A DNA stretch of 64,000 bases from Pelosinus propionicus DSM 13327. Lineage in GTDB: Bacteria; Bacillota; Negativicutes; DSM-13327. The stretch is from assembly GCF_900114615.1 (NCBI RefSeq), contig NZ_FOTS01000008.1, forward strand, positions 62,001 to 126,000, given 5' to 3'. A program made the position numbers and the translations under genes. The stretch's first letter is position 1. Every line of letters begins with the position of its first letter. Under the pieces are notes generated by a model. The model did not search any database, was not told the DNA's origin, and saw only the letters and a program-made list of their open reading frames with translations. This document shows, in pieces, positions 34,803-43,226 of this stretch.

Positions 34803-35818
34803 CGCATCAGGGAATTTGGGTAGTAGCAGAACAGACAGTTAGCGGTATCAGCAGAGTTAGTTTTGAACTATTAGCCAAAGCTAGAGAATTAAAAGAGCAA
34901 GGGGGATTACAAGCCCCTGTAACTGCTGTTCTTCTTGGTGAAAACCTAGATGATTATTATAGTGCCAAGCTGATGGAAGCAGGTGCTGAAGCAATCATTT
35001 TGGTAGATCATCCGGTTTTGCGATATTTCCAAAATGAGACTTACGCTGCGGTGCTAAAAAGCTTAGTGGAAGAAAGACAGCCTAGTATTATTTTAATGGG
35101 GGCAACGGCTGCAGGTTCTGATTTGGCGCCTACTCTTGGAGCAAAGTTACACACAGGAGTATCGGCTCATTGTGTTGATATGCGGCTAAATGAAGAAGGA
35201 CACCTTGTCGCTGTTGTTCCAGCCTTTGGCGGAAAGGTACTAGGAGATATTCTTTGCACCAATTTTCGACCGCAGATTGCGACGGTCAGACCTGGCATTT
35301 TAGGCAAGGTCATCTGTTTTATGCATAAGCAATGCCCTGTGGAAAGATTTGATATAGCAGATATCCTTGCTCAAGATCAAAGTCGTGTCAAAGCTCTTGG
35401 CATTACCTATGAGGAAATGAAAGGGGTACCATTGGAAGAGGCTGAGATTGTGGTGGCAGGTGGGTTTGGCATAGAAAGTAAGGAAATCTGGCAGCAGCTT
35501 GAAACTCTTGCAGCAGTGCTGGGGGGAGCTGTGGGTTGTACCCGGCCGCCACTTGATGAAGGGTGGGCCAAGGAGAGCCAAATGATTGGTACTAGTGGAA
35601 AATCAATACGTCCAAAAGTATATATTGGCATGGGGATTTCTGGGGCTACCCATCATATATGTGGTATGAAGGATGCAGGACTTGTAATCAGTATTAATAA
35701 GGATGAAAAGTCACCAATATTCGATGTTTCCGATATTCGCATAACCGCTGATGCGGCAACTATTCTTCCACTGTTAATTGAAGGATTACAAAAGAATGAA
35801 GATGATGTAATCTGCTGA
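34799..35818 (+). CDS. etfA: Electron transfer flavoprotein subunit alpha
   Basis: A 339-residue EtfA. The N-terminal half (IWVVAEQTVSGISRVSFELLAKARELKEQ) is the partner-binding domain, and the C-terminal FAD domain shows VVAGGFGIESKE, GCTRPPLDEGW, GTSGKSIRPKVYIGMGISGATHH and SINKDEKSPIFDVSDI in order. No ferredoxin-like extension is present. Overlaps etfB by four bases, so the two are translationally coupled and co-regulated by the sigma-54 promoter. Confidence 0.92.
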   Translation: MTHQGIWVVAEQTVSGISRVSFELLAKARELKEQGGLQAPVTAVLLGENLDDYYSAKLMEAGAEAIILVDHPVLRYFQNETYAAVLKSLVEERQPSIILMGATAAGSDLAPTLGAKLHTGVSAHCVDMRLNEEGHLVAVVPAFGGKVLGDILCTNFRPQIATVRPGILGKVICFMHKQCPVERFDIADILAQDQSRVKALGITYEEMKGVPLEEAEIVVAGGFGIESKEIWQQLETLAAVLGGAVGCTRPPLDEGWAKESQMIGTSGKSIRPKVYIGMGISGATHHICGMKDAGLVISINKDEKSPIFDVSDIRITADAATILPLLIEGLQKNEDDVIC

Positions 35819-35828
35819 TAAATCGTGT

Positions 35829-35863
35829 GTCACCTATATTTTTAAATACGAAATATAGGTGAC
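35829..35863 (+). promoter_or_regulatory. Hairpin after etfA without T-run
   Basis: GTCACCTATATTT (35829-35841) and its exact complement (35851-35863) form a 13-bp stem with a 9-base loop. It could be a weak terminator, mRNA-stabilising hairpin or operator between etfA and sucD. Confidence 0.5.
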
Positions 35864-36016
35864 ATATGAAACTTGTAACTATGCAAATTTATAATAGGCT
35901 GTTCAAGCATGCCGATAAATTTTAGAAAATTGTTGGCTGCTTCTGATAGAAAAGTTGGTGAAATAATCGAAAGCTTTAAATTAATAGATATTATTTAATG
36001 TAAAGGAGGAATTTAT

Positions 36017-37381
36017 ATGACAGAACAAACATTGCTGCAAAAAATTGTTAGTCAAGCACAGCAATCCCAAAAAGAAATGGAGAAGTGTAGTCAGGTAGAA
36101 GTTGACCAGTTTGTCAAGGCAATTGGCAAGGTCGTTTTTGATAATGCAGAGCTATTAGCTCAAGAAGCAGTAGAAGAAACGGGTATGGGTGTATATGAAG
36201 ACAAAGTGGCCAAAAATAAAGGGAAATCCAAAATGATTTGGCTGAGTCTTAAAAATAAAAAATCAGTAGGTATTATAAAGGAAGAAAAGGCAAAAGGACT
36301 GCTTTACGTAGCAAAGCCCAAAGGTGTTATTGCTGCCATTACTCCAACCACCAATCCGGTGGTCACGCCTATGTGCAATGCTATGTTTGCAATAAAAGGA
36401 CGAAACTCTATCATTGTAGCACCTCATCCGCGAGCCAAGAAATGCTCTGCCCACACAGTAAAACTAATGAATGAAGCGTTGCGTAAGTTAGGGGCACCGG
36501 AACATCTAATTCAAGTCATCGAAGAACCAACAATGGAGCTGACCCAAGAATTGATGCGTGCGGCAGATGTTGTTGTTGCGACTGGTGGTATGGGATTGGT
36601 AAAGGCAGCTTATGCCAGCGGTAAACCAGCCTACGGAGTTGGGGCAGGAAATGTGCAAGTTATCGTAGATCGAGAGTATGATTATGATCAAGCAGCCCAG
36701 GATATTATCGCAGGACGAAAATTTGATAATGGTATTATTTGTTCTGGCGAGCAGTGTGTGATTACACCAATTGAAGAGCATGCAGCCATTATGGAAGCAT
36801 TCTCCAAGCACGGAGGCCATTATATTAATAATCCAGAAGAGATTGAGCGCTTCCGGCAAGTCATGTTTCCAGAAGGAAAGATAAATACTCAGTTGGTTGG
36901 GCAATCCGTACAGTATATTGCCAATATGGCTGGGGTCAAAGTACCGGATACAGCAAAAATTGTTATTTTACAAGCTATAGGTAAGGGAAAACAAGATGTA
37001 CTTTGCAAAGAAAAGATGTTTCCCTATATGGTTACCCTTAGCTATAACACGTTTGAAGAAGCGCTTGAAATTGCTAAGACCAATCTATATTACGAAGGGG
37101 CGGGGCATACCGCAGCTGTTCATTCACAAAATACAGAGCATATCAAACAAGCGGGAAAGTCATTGCCCATCAGTCGTTTGGTCGTAAATCAACCTTCATC
37201 TACCGGAGCTGGCGGCAGCATTTATAATGGTTTTAACCCGACTACAACCTTGGGATGCGGTTCTTGGGGCAATAATAGCATATCGGAAAATTTGAGTTAT
37301 AAACACCTCATCAATGTATCGCGAATCGGTTTTTTTAATCGTGAAGCTGTGCTTCCCAGTGAAGTAGCAATTTGGAATTAA
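36017..37381 (+). CDS. sucD: CoA-acylating aldehyde dehydrogenase, probably succinate-semialdehyde dehydrogenase
   Basis: A 454-residue acylating aldehyde dehydrogenase. VIAAITPTTNPVVTP binds NAD and CoA, GGMGLVKAAYASGKPAYGVGAGN is the Rossmann part, and the catalytic Cys242 lies in FDNGIICSGEQ. It belongs to the AdhE-N/SucD/EutE family. The three genes that follow (4-hydroxybutyrate dehydrogenase, 4-hydroxybutyryl-CoA dehydratase, CoA transferase) make succinyl-CoA reduction to succinate semialdehyde the best assignment, as in Clostridium kluyveri. AAAGGAGG precedes the ATG. Only the context, not the sequence, excludes acetaldehyde or butyraldehyde as substrate. Confidence 0.82.
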   Translation: MTEQTLLQKIVSQAQQSQKEMEKCSQVEVDQFVKAIGKVVFDNAELLAQEAVEETGMGVYEDKVAKNKGKSKMIWLSLKNKKSVGIIKEEKAKGLLYVAKPKGVIAAITPTTNPVVTPMCNAMFAIKGRNSIIVAPHPRAKKCSAHTVKLMNEALRKLGAPEHLIQVIEEPTMELTQELMRAADVVVATGGMGLVKAAYASGKPAYGVGAGNVQVIVDREYDYDQAAQDIIAGRKFDNGIICSGEQCVITPIEEHAAIMEAFSKHGGHYINNPEEIERFRQVMFPEGKINTQLVGQSVQYIANMAGVKVPDTAKIVILQAIGKGKQDVLCKEKMFPYMVTLSYNTFEEALEIAKTNLYYEGAGHTAAVHSQNTEHIKQAGKSLPISRLVVNQPSSTGAGGSIYNGFNPTTTLGCGSWGNNSISENLSYKHLINVSRIGFFNREAVLPSEVAIWN

Positions 37382-37398
37382 GAAAAGGAGAGGATGAT

Positions 37399-38514
37399 AT
37401 GGTTCCCTTTCGGGTTGTCCCGCAAATAGCAATTTATCAAAAATTTGAGCATTTTGCCGATGCTTTTCATATCGGTGAAGGTGATCTTCTGATTACCAAT
37501 GAGTATATCTACAACGCGGGCATGAAAAACGTGAATTATACAGGAAAAATTTTATTTCAGGAACGGTTTGGTACTGGTGAGCCATCCAATGTCATGATGG
37601 ATATGCTGTTTGGTGAGGCACGTAAGTATCAATATAACCGTGTCATTGCAGTGGGTGGAGGAACCGTCATTGACATGGCTAAGCTGTTAGCCTTAGGTGG
37701 CAATGGAACGGCATCAGATTATTTTAACGGTCTCGTACCTCTGGTAAAAGAAAAAGAACTGGTATTGATTCCAACGACTTGCGGTACTGGCAGTGAAATG
37801 ACTAATATTTCTATTCTGGAAATCAAAGAACAACATACGAAAAAAGGATTGGCAGTAGATGCTTTGTATGCGGATTATTCTGTGCTGATTCCAGACTTGT
37901 TGAAGAGTCTTCCATTTCAATTTTTTGCTACTAGCTCGATGGATGCGCTGATTCACGCTGTAGAATCTTTTGTAGCCCCTAATTCTAATCAACTGACTGA
38001 AGTATTCAGCAGTAAGGCTATGGAAATGATCATTGATGGTTATCAGCAAATGATTCAAAAGGGATCTGAGCAGCGTCATGAAATGATTGAAACATTTTTG
38101 CTGGCAAGTACCTATGCTGGTATTGCCTTTGGCAACACTGGCGTGGGAGCGGTTCATGCGATGTCCTACCCCTTAGGCGGTGTTTATCACGTTCCTCACG
38201 GTGAAGCAAATCAGCAGCTTTTCACAGAAGTATTTCGAACTTATAAAAAAGTAAAGCCAATGGGTAAGATTGAAAGTCTGGAAATTCATTTGGCCGAAAT
38301 CTTGGGAACATCCTTAGTTCGGGTTTGGGATGAACTAGAATGTGTATTGGAAAAGATTTTACCTCGCAAACCTTTGAAGGAATATGGCATGAAACGCGAT
38401 GAAATTGAAAGCTTTGCTGATAGTGTATTAGAGAATCAGCAGCGGTTATTAAAAAATAATTATGTGGCATTATCAAAGCAGCAAATGGTTGCTATCTATA
38501 CTCGGTTATATTAA
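37399..38514 (+). CDS. 4hbD: 4-hydroxybutyrate dehydrogenase (iron-containing alcohol dehydrogenase family)
   Basis: A 371-residue group III alcohol dehydrogenase. VIAVGGGTVIDMAKLLAL is the nucleotide motif, PTTCGTGSEMTN the second, and the metal site is formed by Asp/His residues of SSMDALIHAVESFVAPNSN, AVHAMSYPLGGVYHVPHGEAN. This proteins' family reduces succinate semialdehyde to 4-hydroxybutyrate with NADH. Start is ATG 37399, preceded by AAAAGGAGAGG; an in-frame upstream start overlapping sucD lacks a site. It follows sucD by 17 bases. Confidence 0.88.
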   Translation: MVPFRVVPQIAIYQKFEHFADAFHIGEGDLLITNEYIYNAGMKNVNYTGKILFQERFGTGEPSNVMMDMLFGEARKYQYNRVIAVGGGTVIDMAKLLALGGNGTASDYFNGLVPLVKEKELVLIPTTCGTGSEMTNISILEIKEQHTKKGLAVDALYADYSVLIPDLLKSLPFQFFATSSMDALIHAVESFVAPNSNQLTEVFSSKAMEMIIDGYQQMIQKGSEQRHEMIETFLLASTYAGIAFGNTGVGAVHAMSYPLGGVYHVPHGEANQQLFTEVFRTYKKVKPMGKIESLEIHLAEILGTSLVRVWDELECVLEKILPRKPLKEYGMKRDEIESFADSVLENQQRLLKNNYVALSKQQMVAIYTRLY

Positions 38515-38550
38515 TTGACGATTTTTAAAATAAATAGGAGGTTTTAGAAA

Positions 38551-40011
38551 ATGGCAATGAAAACACCAGAGCAATATGAGGAAAGTTTGCGCAATTTGAA
38601 TTTGAAAGTGTATCTACAGGGGGAATTAGTAGAAAATCCTGTGGATCATCCTGTAATTCGACCATCCTTAAATTCTGTAAAGAAAACCTATGAACTGGCA
38701 CAAATGCCAGAATACCAAGAGTTGATGACGGCAACATCTCACTTAACAGGTGAGAAGGTTAATCGCTTTTGTCACTTGCATCAAAGTACTGAGGATTTAG
38801 TGAAAAAAGTGAAAATGCAGAGGCTTTTAGGACAAAAAACAGCTGCATGCTTTCAACGCTGTGTGGGCATGGATGCAATTAATGCGGTCGATAGCGTAAC
38901 CTTTGAAATGGATCAAAAACTAGGAACAAACTATCACGATCGCTTTAATTCATTTCTGCAGAGAATGCAGGAGGAGGATTGGACGGTTGATGGTGCCATG
39001 ACCGACCCCAAAGGAGATCGAAGCCTTTCCCCCAGCAAACAGGCTGATCCGGACTTGTTCCTCCATGTGGTACAAAAAAGAGCCGATGGCATTATCGTCA
39101 GCGGTGCGAAAGCCCATCAAACAGGAGCAATTAATTCTCATTGGATCTTAGTCATGCCAACCATTGCTATGGGGAAAGAGGATGCTGATTATGCTGTATC
39201 CTTTGCTGCACCTGCAGATGCAAAAGGTGTGTTCTATATTTATGGACGGCAATCCTGTGATACCCGCAAATTGGAGGGCGGAGATATTGATGTTGGTAAT
39301 AAAGAATTTGGCGGACATGAAGCATTGATGGTTTTTGATAGGGTTTTCATTCCATGGGATGACGTATTCATGTGCGGTGAATATGAATTTAGCGGCAGTT
39401 TAGTCGAACGCTTTGCAGGCTATCATCGGCAAAGCTATGGTGGCTGCAAAGTTGGCGTTGGGGATGTACTGATTGGTGCAGCTGCCTTGGCGGTAGAATA
39501 CAATGGTGTTGAAAAAGCTTCCCATATTAAAGATAAATTAATCGAAATGATTCATTTAAATGAAACATTATATTCCTGCGGCATCGCCTGCTCTGCTGAA
39601 GGTAAAAAGACAGCATCTGGCAACTATATTATTGATTTGCTCTTAGCCAACGTATGCAAACAGAATATTACTCGACTTCCTTATGAAATTGCCCGTCTGG
39701 CAGAAGACATTGCCGGTGGACTTATGGTTACTATGCCATCAGAACAAGATCTGCGTCATCCGGAGATTGGCAAAGTAGTAGAAAAATATTTTAAAGGCGT
39801 GGCCAATATTCCTATGGAAAGCCGAATGCGGATCTTACGTCTAATTGAAAACTTAACACTGGGAACGGCGGCGGTTGGATATCGAACAGAATCCATGCAT
39901 GGCGCAGGGTCACCTCAAGCTCAAAGAGTAATGATTGCCCGACAGGGGAACTTAGCTGCCAAGAAGGAATTAGCAAAAGTCATTGCCGGTATCCCCCAAA
40001 ATGCAAAATAA
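38551..40011 (+). CDS. abfD: 4-hydroxybutyryl-CoA dehydratase / vinylacetyl-CoA isomerase
   Basis: A 486-residue member of the 4-hydroxyphenylacetate-3-hydroxylase family. Cys100 and Cys104 (ACFQRC) together with His292 and Cys299 (HRQSYGGC) correspond to the four ligands of the [4Fe-4S] cluster in the clostridial dehydratase (Cys99, Cys103, His292, Cys299), and this ligand set separates it from the flavin hydroxylases. It dehydrates 4-hydroxybutyryl-CoA to crotonyl-CoA by a radical mechanism and is oxygen sensitive. AGGAGG precedes the ATG. The next gene, an Nfu-type protein, overlaps its end. Confidence 0.95.
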   Translation: MAMKTPEQYEESLRNLNLKVYLQGELVENPVDHPVIRPSLNSVKKTYELAQMPEYQELMTATSHLTGEKVNRFCHLHQSTEDLVKKVKMQRLLGQKTAACFQRCVGMDAINAVDSVTFEMDQKLGTNYHDRFNSFLQRMQEEDWTVDGAMTDPKGDRSLSPSKQADPDLFLHVVQKRADGIIVSGAKAHQTGAINSHWILVMPTIAMGKEDADYAVSFAAPADAKGVFYIYGRQSCDTRKLEGGDIDVGNKEFGGHEALMVFDRVFIPWDDVFMCGEYEFSGSLVERFAGYHRQSYGGCKVGVGDVLIGAAALAVEYNGVEKASHIKDKLIEMIHLNETLYSCGIACSAEGKKTASGNYIIDLLLANVCKQNITRLPYEIARLAEDIAGGLMVTMPSEQDLRHPEIGKVVEKYFKGVANIPMESRMRILRLIENLTLGTAAVGYRTESMHGAGSPQAQRVMIARQGNLAAKKELAKVIAGIPQNAK

Positions 40012-40312
40012 TAAAGAACGATTTGCTGAGTTAGAGATAATGATTCAAAATGAAATTCGACCATTTTTAAAGAGTCATGATGGTGATATTCAATTGGTAA
40101 ACTGGGAAGATAATGGAACGGTCACGTTACGATTACTAGGAGCTTGTGCAAATTGTCCGAGCTCTGAGCAAACCTTATCTTCCCTAGTTGAGAAGAAGTT
40201 AAAGAACTGTTGTCCAGATGTAAAACAAGTTAACTTGGTACAACAAGTCAGCGAGACATTAATTAAACAGGCATTGCAGATTTTACGCAGAGAAAAAACT
40301 AGCGACGAATAA
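40001..40312 (+). CDS. NifU C-terminal-like (Nfu) domain protein 2
   Basis: A 103-residue Nfu-type protein: NEIRPFLKSHDGDIQLVNWEDNGTVTLRLLGACANCPSSEQTLSSLVEKKLK, with the cluster-binding pair CANC. It overlaps the abfD stop by 11 bases and lacks a clear ribosome site, so translation is probably coupled to abfD; ATG 40040 is a less likely alternative start. Position inside the operon suggests it loads or repairs the AbfD [4Fe-4S] cluster, an inference from context. Confidence 0.78.
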   Translation: MQNNKERFAELEIMIQNEIRPFLKSHDGDIQLVNWEDNGTVTLRLLGACANCPSSEQTLSSLVEKKLKNCCPDVKQVNLVQQVSETLIKQALQILRREKTSDE

Positions 40313-40328
40313 ACGAGCGGAATGAGTG

Positions 40329-41630
40329 ATGAGTATGAAAGAGTGGCAAACAACGTATAGACATAAATTGGTCTCGGCATTTGAGGCTGTTCAAAAAATT
40401 AAATCTGGTGACCGAGTGGTGGTAGGGCATGCCTGCGGTGAACCCCAGGCACTGGTATATGCCTTAACTGAGCGTTATCATGAACTTTGTGATGTGGAAA
40501 TCACTCATATGGTAGCAATGGGAAACTCTCCTTATGCTCAGCCGGGTATGGAGAACAGTTTTCGCCACAATGCCTTATTTGTGGGGCGTTCTACACGCCA
40601 GGCGATTGCAGAAGGCCGGGCTGATTATACACCTTGTTTTTTTTCGGAAATTCCGCGATTGTTTAAGGAAAAAATACTGCCGGTGCAGGTTGTATTACTG
40701 CAGATTACACCACCGGATGAACAGGGCTTTTGTAGTTATGGTATATCAGCAGATTATACCGTAGCTGCCGCCCAAAGTGCTGATATCGTTATTGCTCAGG
40801 TCAATCGGCGACTGCCCCGTACTCAAGGAGCAAAAATTCATCTAAACCATGTTGATTATTTAGTCGAGCAGGACGAAGAAATTGTAGAATTACTGCCGGG
40901 CAAGATTGGTGAAGTGGAACGAAGGATTGGCCGGCAAATTGCAGAAATGGTGCCAGATGGAGCTACATTGCAACTTGGAATTGGTGCGATTCCTGATGCA
41001 GTACTTCTCTTTTTGCAGGGCAAAAAAGATTTGGGAATTCATTCTGAAATGTTCTCCGATGGGGTAGTTGACTTAGTAAATGCTGGTGTGATCACCAATT
41101 GTAGAAAAAGCCAGAATCCCAATGTTTTCGTAGCTACTTTTTTAATGGGGACCAGGAAACTGTATGATTTTATAGATCAAAACCCGCAGGTGCAGTTGCA
41201 TCCAGCTGATTATGTAAATGATCCATATATCATTGGCAAGCATGAATTGATGATCTCCATTAATTCGGCTTTGCAAGTAGATTTAATGGGGCAAGTTAAT
41301 GCAGAGATGATCGGTTCTAACCAATTTAGCGGTATCGGAGGGCAGGTTGATTTTATTCGTGGTGCCAGTAGGTCGTTGGGAGGCAAATCCATTATTGCAC
41401 TACCGACGACTGCTGCTAAGGGAACTGTTTCTCGAATTGTAGCTGAACTGGATCAAGGATCTGCCGTCTCAACTAGTCGTAATGATGTGCAATACGTAGT
41501 TACAGAATATGGGGCAGTGGATTTGCGCGGCAAGACATTACGGCAAAGAGCAGCAGCCATGATCGAAATTGCCCATCCTGATTTTAGACCCAATTTGCGT
41601 GAGCAGGCAAAAATGAAAGGATTGCTATAA
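40329..41630 (+). CDS. cat2: 4-hydroxybutyrate CoA-transferase (acetyl-CoA dependent)
   Basis: A 433-residue family I CoA transferase. LQLGIGAIPDAVL, GIHSEMFSDGVVDLVNAG (its Glu is the CoA-ester nucleophile) and IGGQVDFIRGASRSLGGKSIIALPTTA are the family motifs. It activates 4-hydroxybutyrate to its CoA ester using acetyl-CoA or butyryl-CoA. It completes the succinyl-CoA to crotonyl-CoA set. Start is uncertain among GTG 40326, ATG 40329 and ATG 40335; the weak GAGCGGA site favours the later two. Confidence 0.9.
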   Translation: MSMKEWQTTYRHKLVSAFEAVQKIKSGDRVVVGHACGEPQALVYALTERYHELCDVEITHMVAMGNSPYAQPGMENSFRHNALFVGRSTRQAIAEGRADYTPCFFSEIPRLFKEKILPVQVVLLQITPPDEQGFCSYGISADYTVAAAQSADIVIAQVNRRLPRTQGAKIHLNHVDYLVEQDEEIVELLPGKIGEVERRIGRQIAEMVPDGATLQLGIGAIPDAVLLFLQGKKDLGIHSEMFSDGVVDLVNAGVITNCRKSQNPNVFVATFLMGTRKLYDFIDQNPQVQLHPADYVNDPYIIGKHELMISINSALQVDLMGQVNAEMIGSNQFSGIGGQVDFIRGASRSLGGKSIIALPTTAAKGTVSRIVAELDQGSAVSTSRNDVQYVVTEYGAVDLRGKTLRQRAAAMIEIAHPDFRPNLREQAKMKGLL

Positions 41631-41671
41631 TAGTACATGGATTCTGCTTACTTTATGATTCATGAAATACG

Positions 41672-41765
41672 TTAAGGCACAAAAGGCACAAAAATCCACG
41701 GGGAACACAGAAAAAAATTCTTCCTTTGTGTTCTTCGTGAATCTTTGTGCCTTTGTGTTTTAAAA
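41672..41765. repeat. Dispersed palindromic repeat, copy 3
   Basis: TTAAGGCACAAAAGGCACAAA with GGGAACACAG on the left faces CTTTGTGTTCTTCGTGAA and TTTGTGCCTTTGTGTTTTAA on the right, forming a long imperfect hairpin between the convergent cat2 and feoB genes. It may act as a shared terminator. Confidence 0.75.
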
Positions 41766-41822
41766 TGTGTCTATGTTTCAAGGTACGCACAGTGTTTTTC
41801 TTATTAATAAATCATTTATTGT

Positions 41823-43226
41823 TTATACTAAGTTGAGTAATCGTGCTGACTGGGCTACTATAAAGCAAACGATGAACGCAATGACAGTGGGAATCAGAAA
41901 TGTTAAAAAGGTCCATTTCTTGCTGCCTGTTTCTTTATAAGCAGATAGCAAGGCTGTGGTGCATGGCCAGTGAAGCAGGCAAAAGAGCATTGTGCAGACA
42001 GCTGTTAACCAAGTCCAGTTATTATTGATAAGTATATCGCGTAATTCCTCTAAGGTACCATATTCCATCATTTGACCAGTTGATAAATAACACATAAGAA
42101 GGATAGGCATAACGATTTCATTAGCAGGCAGACCTAAGATAAAGGTTAAAAGAATAAAACCGTCTAGGCCAATGGCGTAAGCAAAAGGCTGCAGCCAAGC
42201 TGCTAAATGACCAATGATGCTTATTTCGCCTATGTAAATATTGGCAAGCAGCCAGGTAATGGCACCTGCTGGTGCTGCCATGATAATGGCTCGTTTTAGG
42301 ACGAAAATTGTGCGATCAATAAGAGAACGATAAAAAATAGCACCTAACTGGGGTTTGCGGTAAGGAGGCAGCTCTAATACCATCGAAGAAGCTTCTCCCT
42401 TTAGGAGCGTGTGTGATAAAGCCCAAGACACAGCAAATGTTACAAAGATTCCTAATACAACCAAGCTCGTTACTACTACTGAGGCTACTGCAGTTTGTAA
42501 TTCGGATACCACCATACCGCCCATAAAAATAGTGGCGATTGCAATCAAGGTAGGAAATCGTCCATTGCATGGTACAAAGTTGTTTGTCAGCACAGCTATT
42601 AATCGTTCGCGAGGAGAATCAATGATACGGCAGGAAACCACACCCGCAGCATTGCAGCCAAAGCCCATGCACATGGTAAGAATTTGTTTGCCGCAAGCAC
42701 GGCATCTCCTAAACATATTATCAAGATTAAAGGCGACCCTTGGCAAATAGCCTAAATCTTCTAGCAGTGTGAACAAGGGAAAGAAGATTGCCATAGGCGG
42801 CAGCATAACTGCGATAACCCAGGCGAGACCTCGAAACATTCCTAAAACTAATATACCAGTTAGCCAAGAGGGGGCTCCTGCTAATTCAAACCAGATTAAA
42901 AGCTGATCCTGAAATGCAAAAAGTGTGTCAGCAATCATTTGTGAAGGAACATTTGCTCCTGCAATTGTTATCCAGAAGATGATGCTAAGTAAAGCAAACA
43001 TGATAGGATAACCCAATCGTCGGGAAGTTAAAATATCGTCCAGTTTATGATCCCAGCTGCGAGAGTCAGTAGAATTTTTAATTACGGCTGGGCCTGCGAT
43101 CATTTCAGCATTTTGATAAATATCAGATACAATTTTATCACCTAAGTCGGGATTACTAAGGCGGATCTTTTCCGCCTCAGTGCATATTTCCTCCAGAGTA
43201 GTCATAGGCTTTATTACAGCGCTCAT
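41823..43226 (-). CDS. feoB: FeoB membrane (permease) part, separate protein
   Basis: A 467-residue membrane protein that corresponds to the C-terminal two thirds of FeoB. Residues 1-75 look like the end of the guanine-nucleotide dissociation inhibitor region (SWDHKLDDILTSRRLGYPIMF), then come about ten helices with two gate domains: FPLFTLLEDLGYLPRVAFNLDNMFRRC, CMGFGCNAAGV and NNFVPCNGRFPTL with the conserved cysteines of the iron path. It imports Fe(II). The start ATGA overlaps the stop of the GTPase gene, and the two proteins together add up to 726 residues, the size of one FeoB. Confidence 0.88.
   Translation of the reverse strand: MSAVIKPMTTLEEICTEAEKIRLSNPDLGDKIVSDIYQNAEMIAGPAVIKNSTDSRSWDHKLDDILTSRRLGYPIMFALLSIIFWITIAGANVPSQMIADTLFAFQDQLLIWFELAGAPSWLTGILVLGMFRGLAWVIAVMLPPMAIFFPLFTLLEDLGYLPRVAFNLDNMFRRCRACGKQILTMCMGFGCNAAGVVSCRIIDSPRERLIAVLTNNFVPCNGRFPTLIAIATIFMGGMVVSELQTAVASVVVTSLVVLGIFVTFAVSWALSHTLLKGEASSMVLELPPYRKPQLGAIFYRSLIDRTIFVLKRAIIMAAPAGAITWLLANIYIGEISIIGHLAAWLQPFAYAIGLDGFILLTFILGLPANEIVMPILLMCYLSTGQMMEYGTLEELRDILINNNWTWLTAVCTMLFCLLHWPCTTALLSAYKETGSKKWTFLTFLIPTVIAFIVCFIVAQSARLLNLV

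Noticed and set aside
37372-37398. Upstream start of the 4-hydroxybutyrate dehydrogenase gene overlapping sucD
   Set aside because: AAAAGGAGAGG lies after it and fits ATG 37399; the longer N-terminus is hydrophilic and unlike the family.
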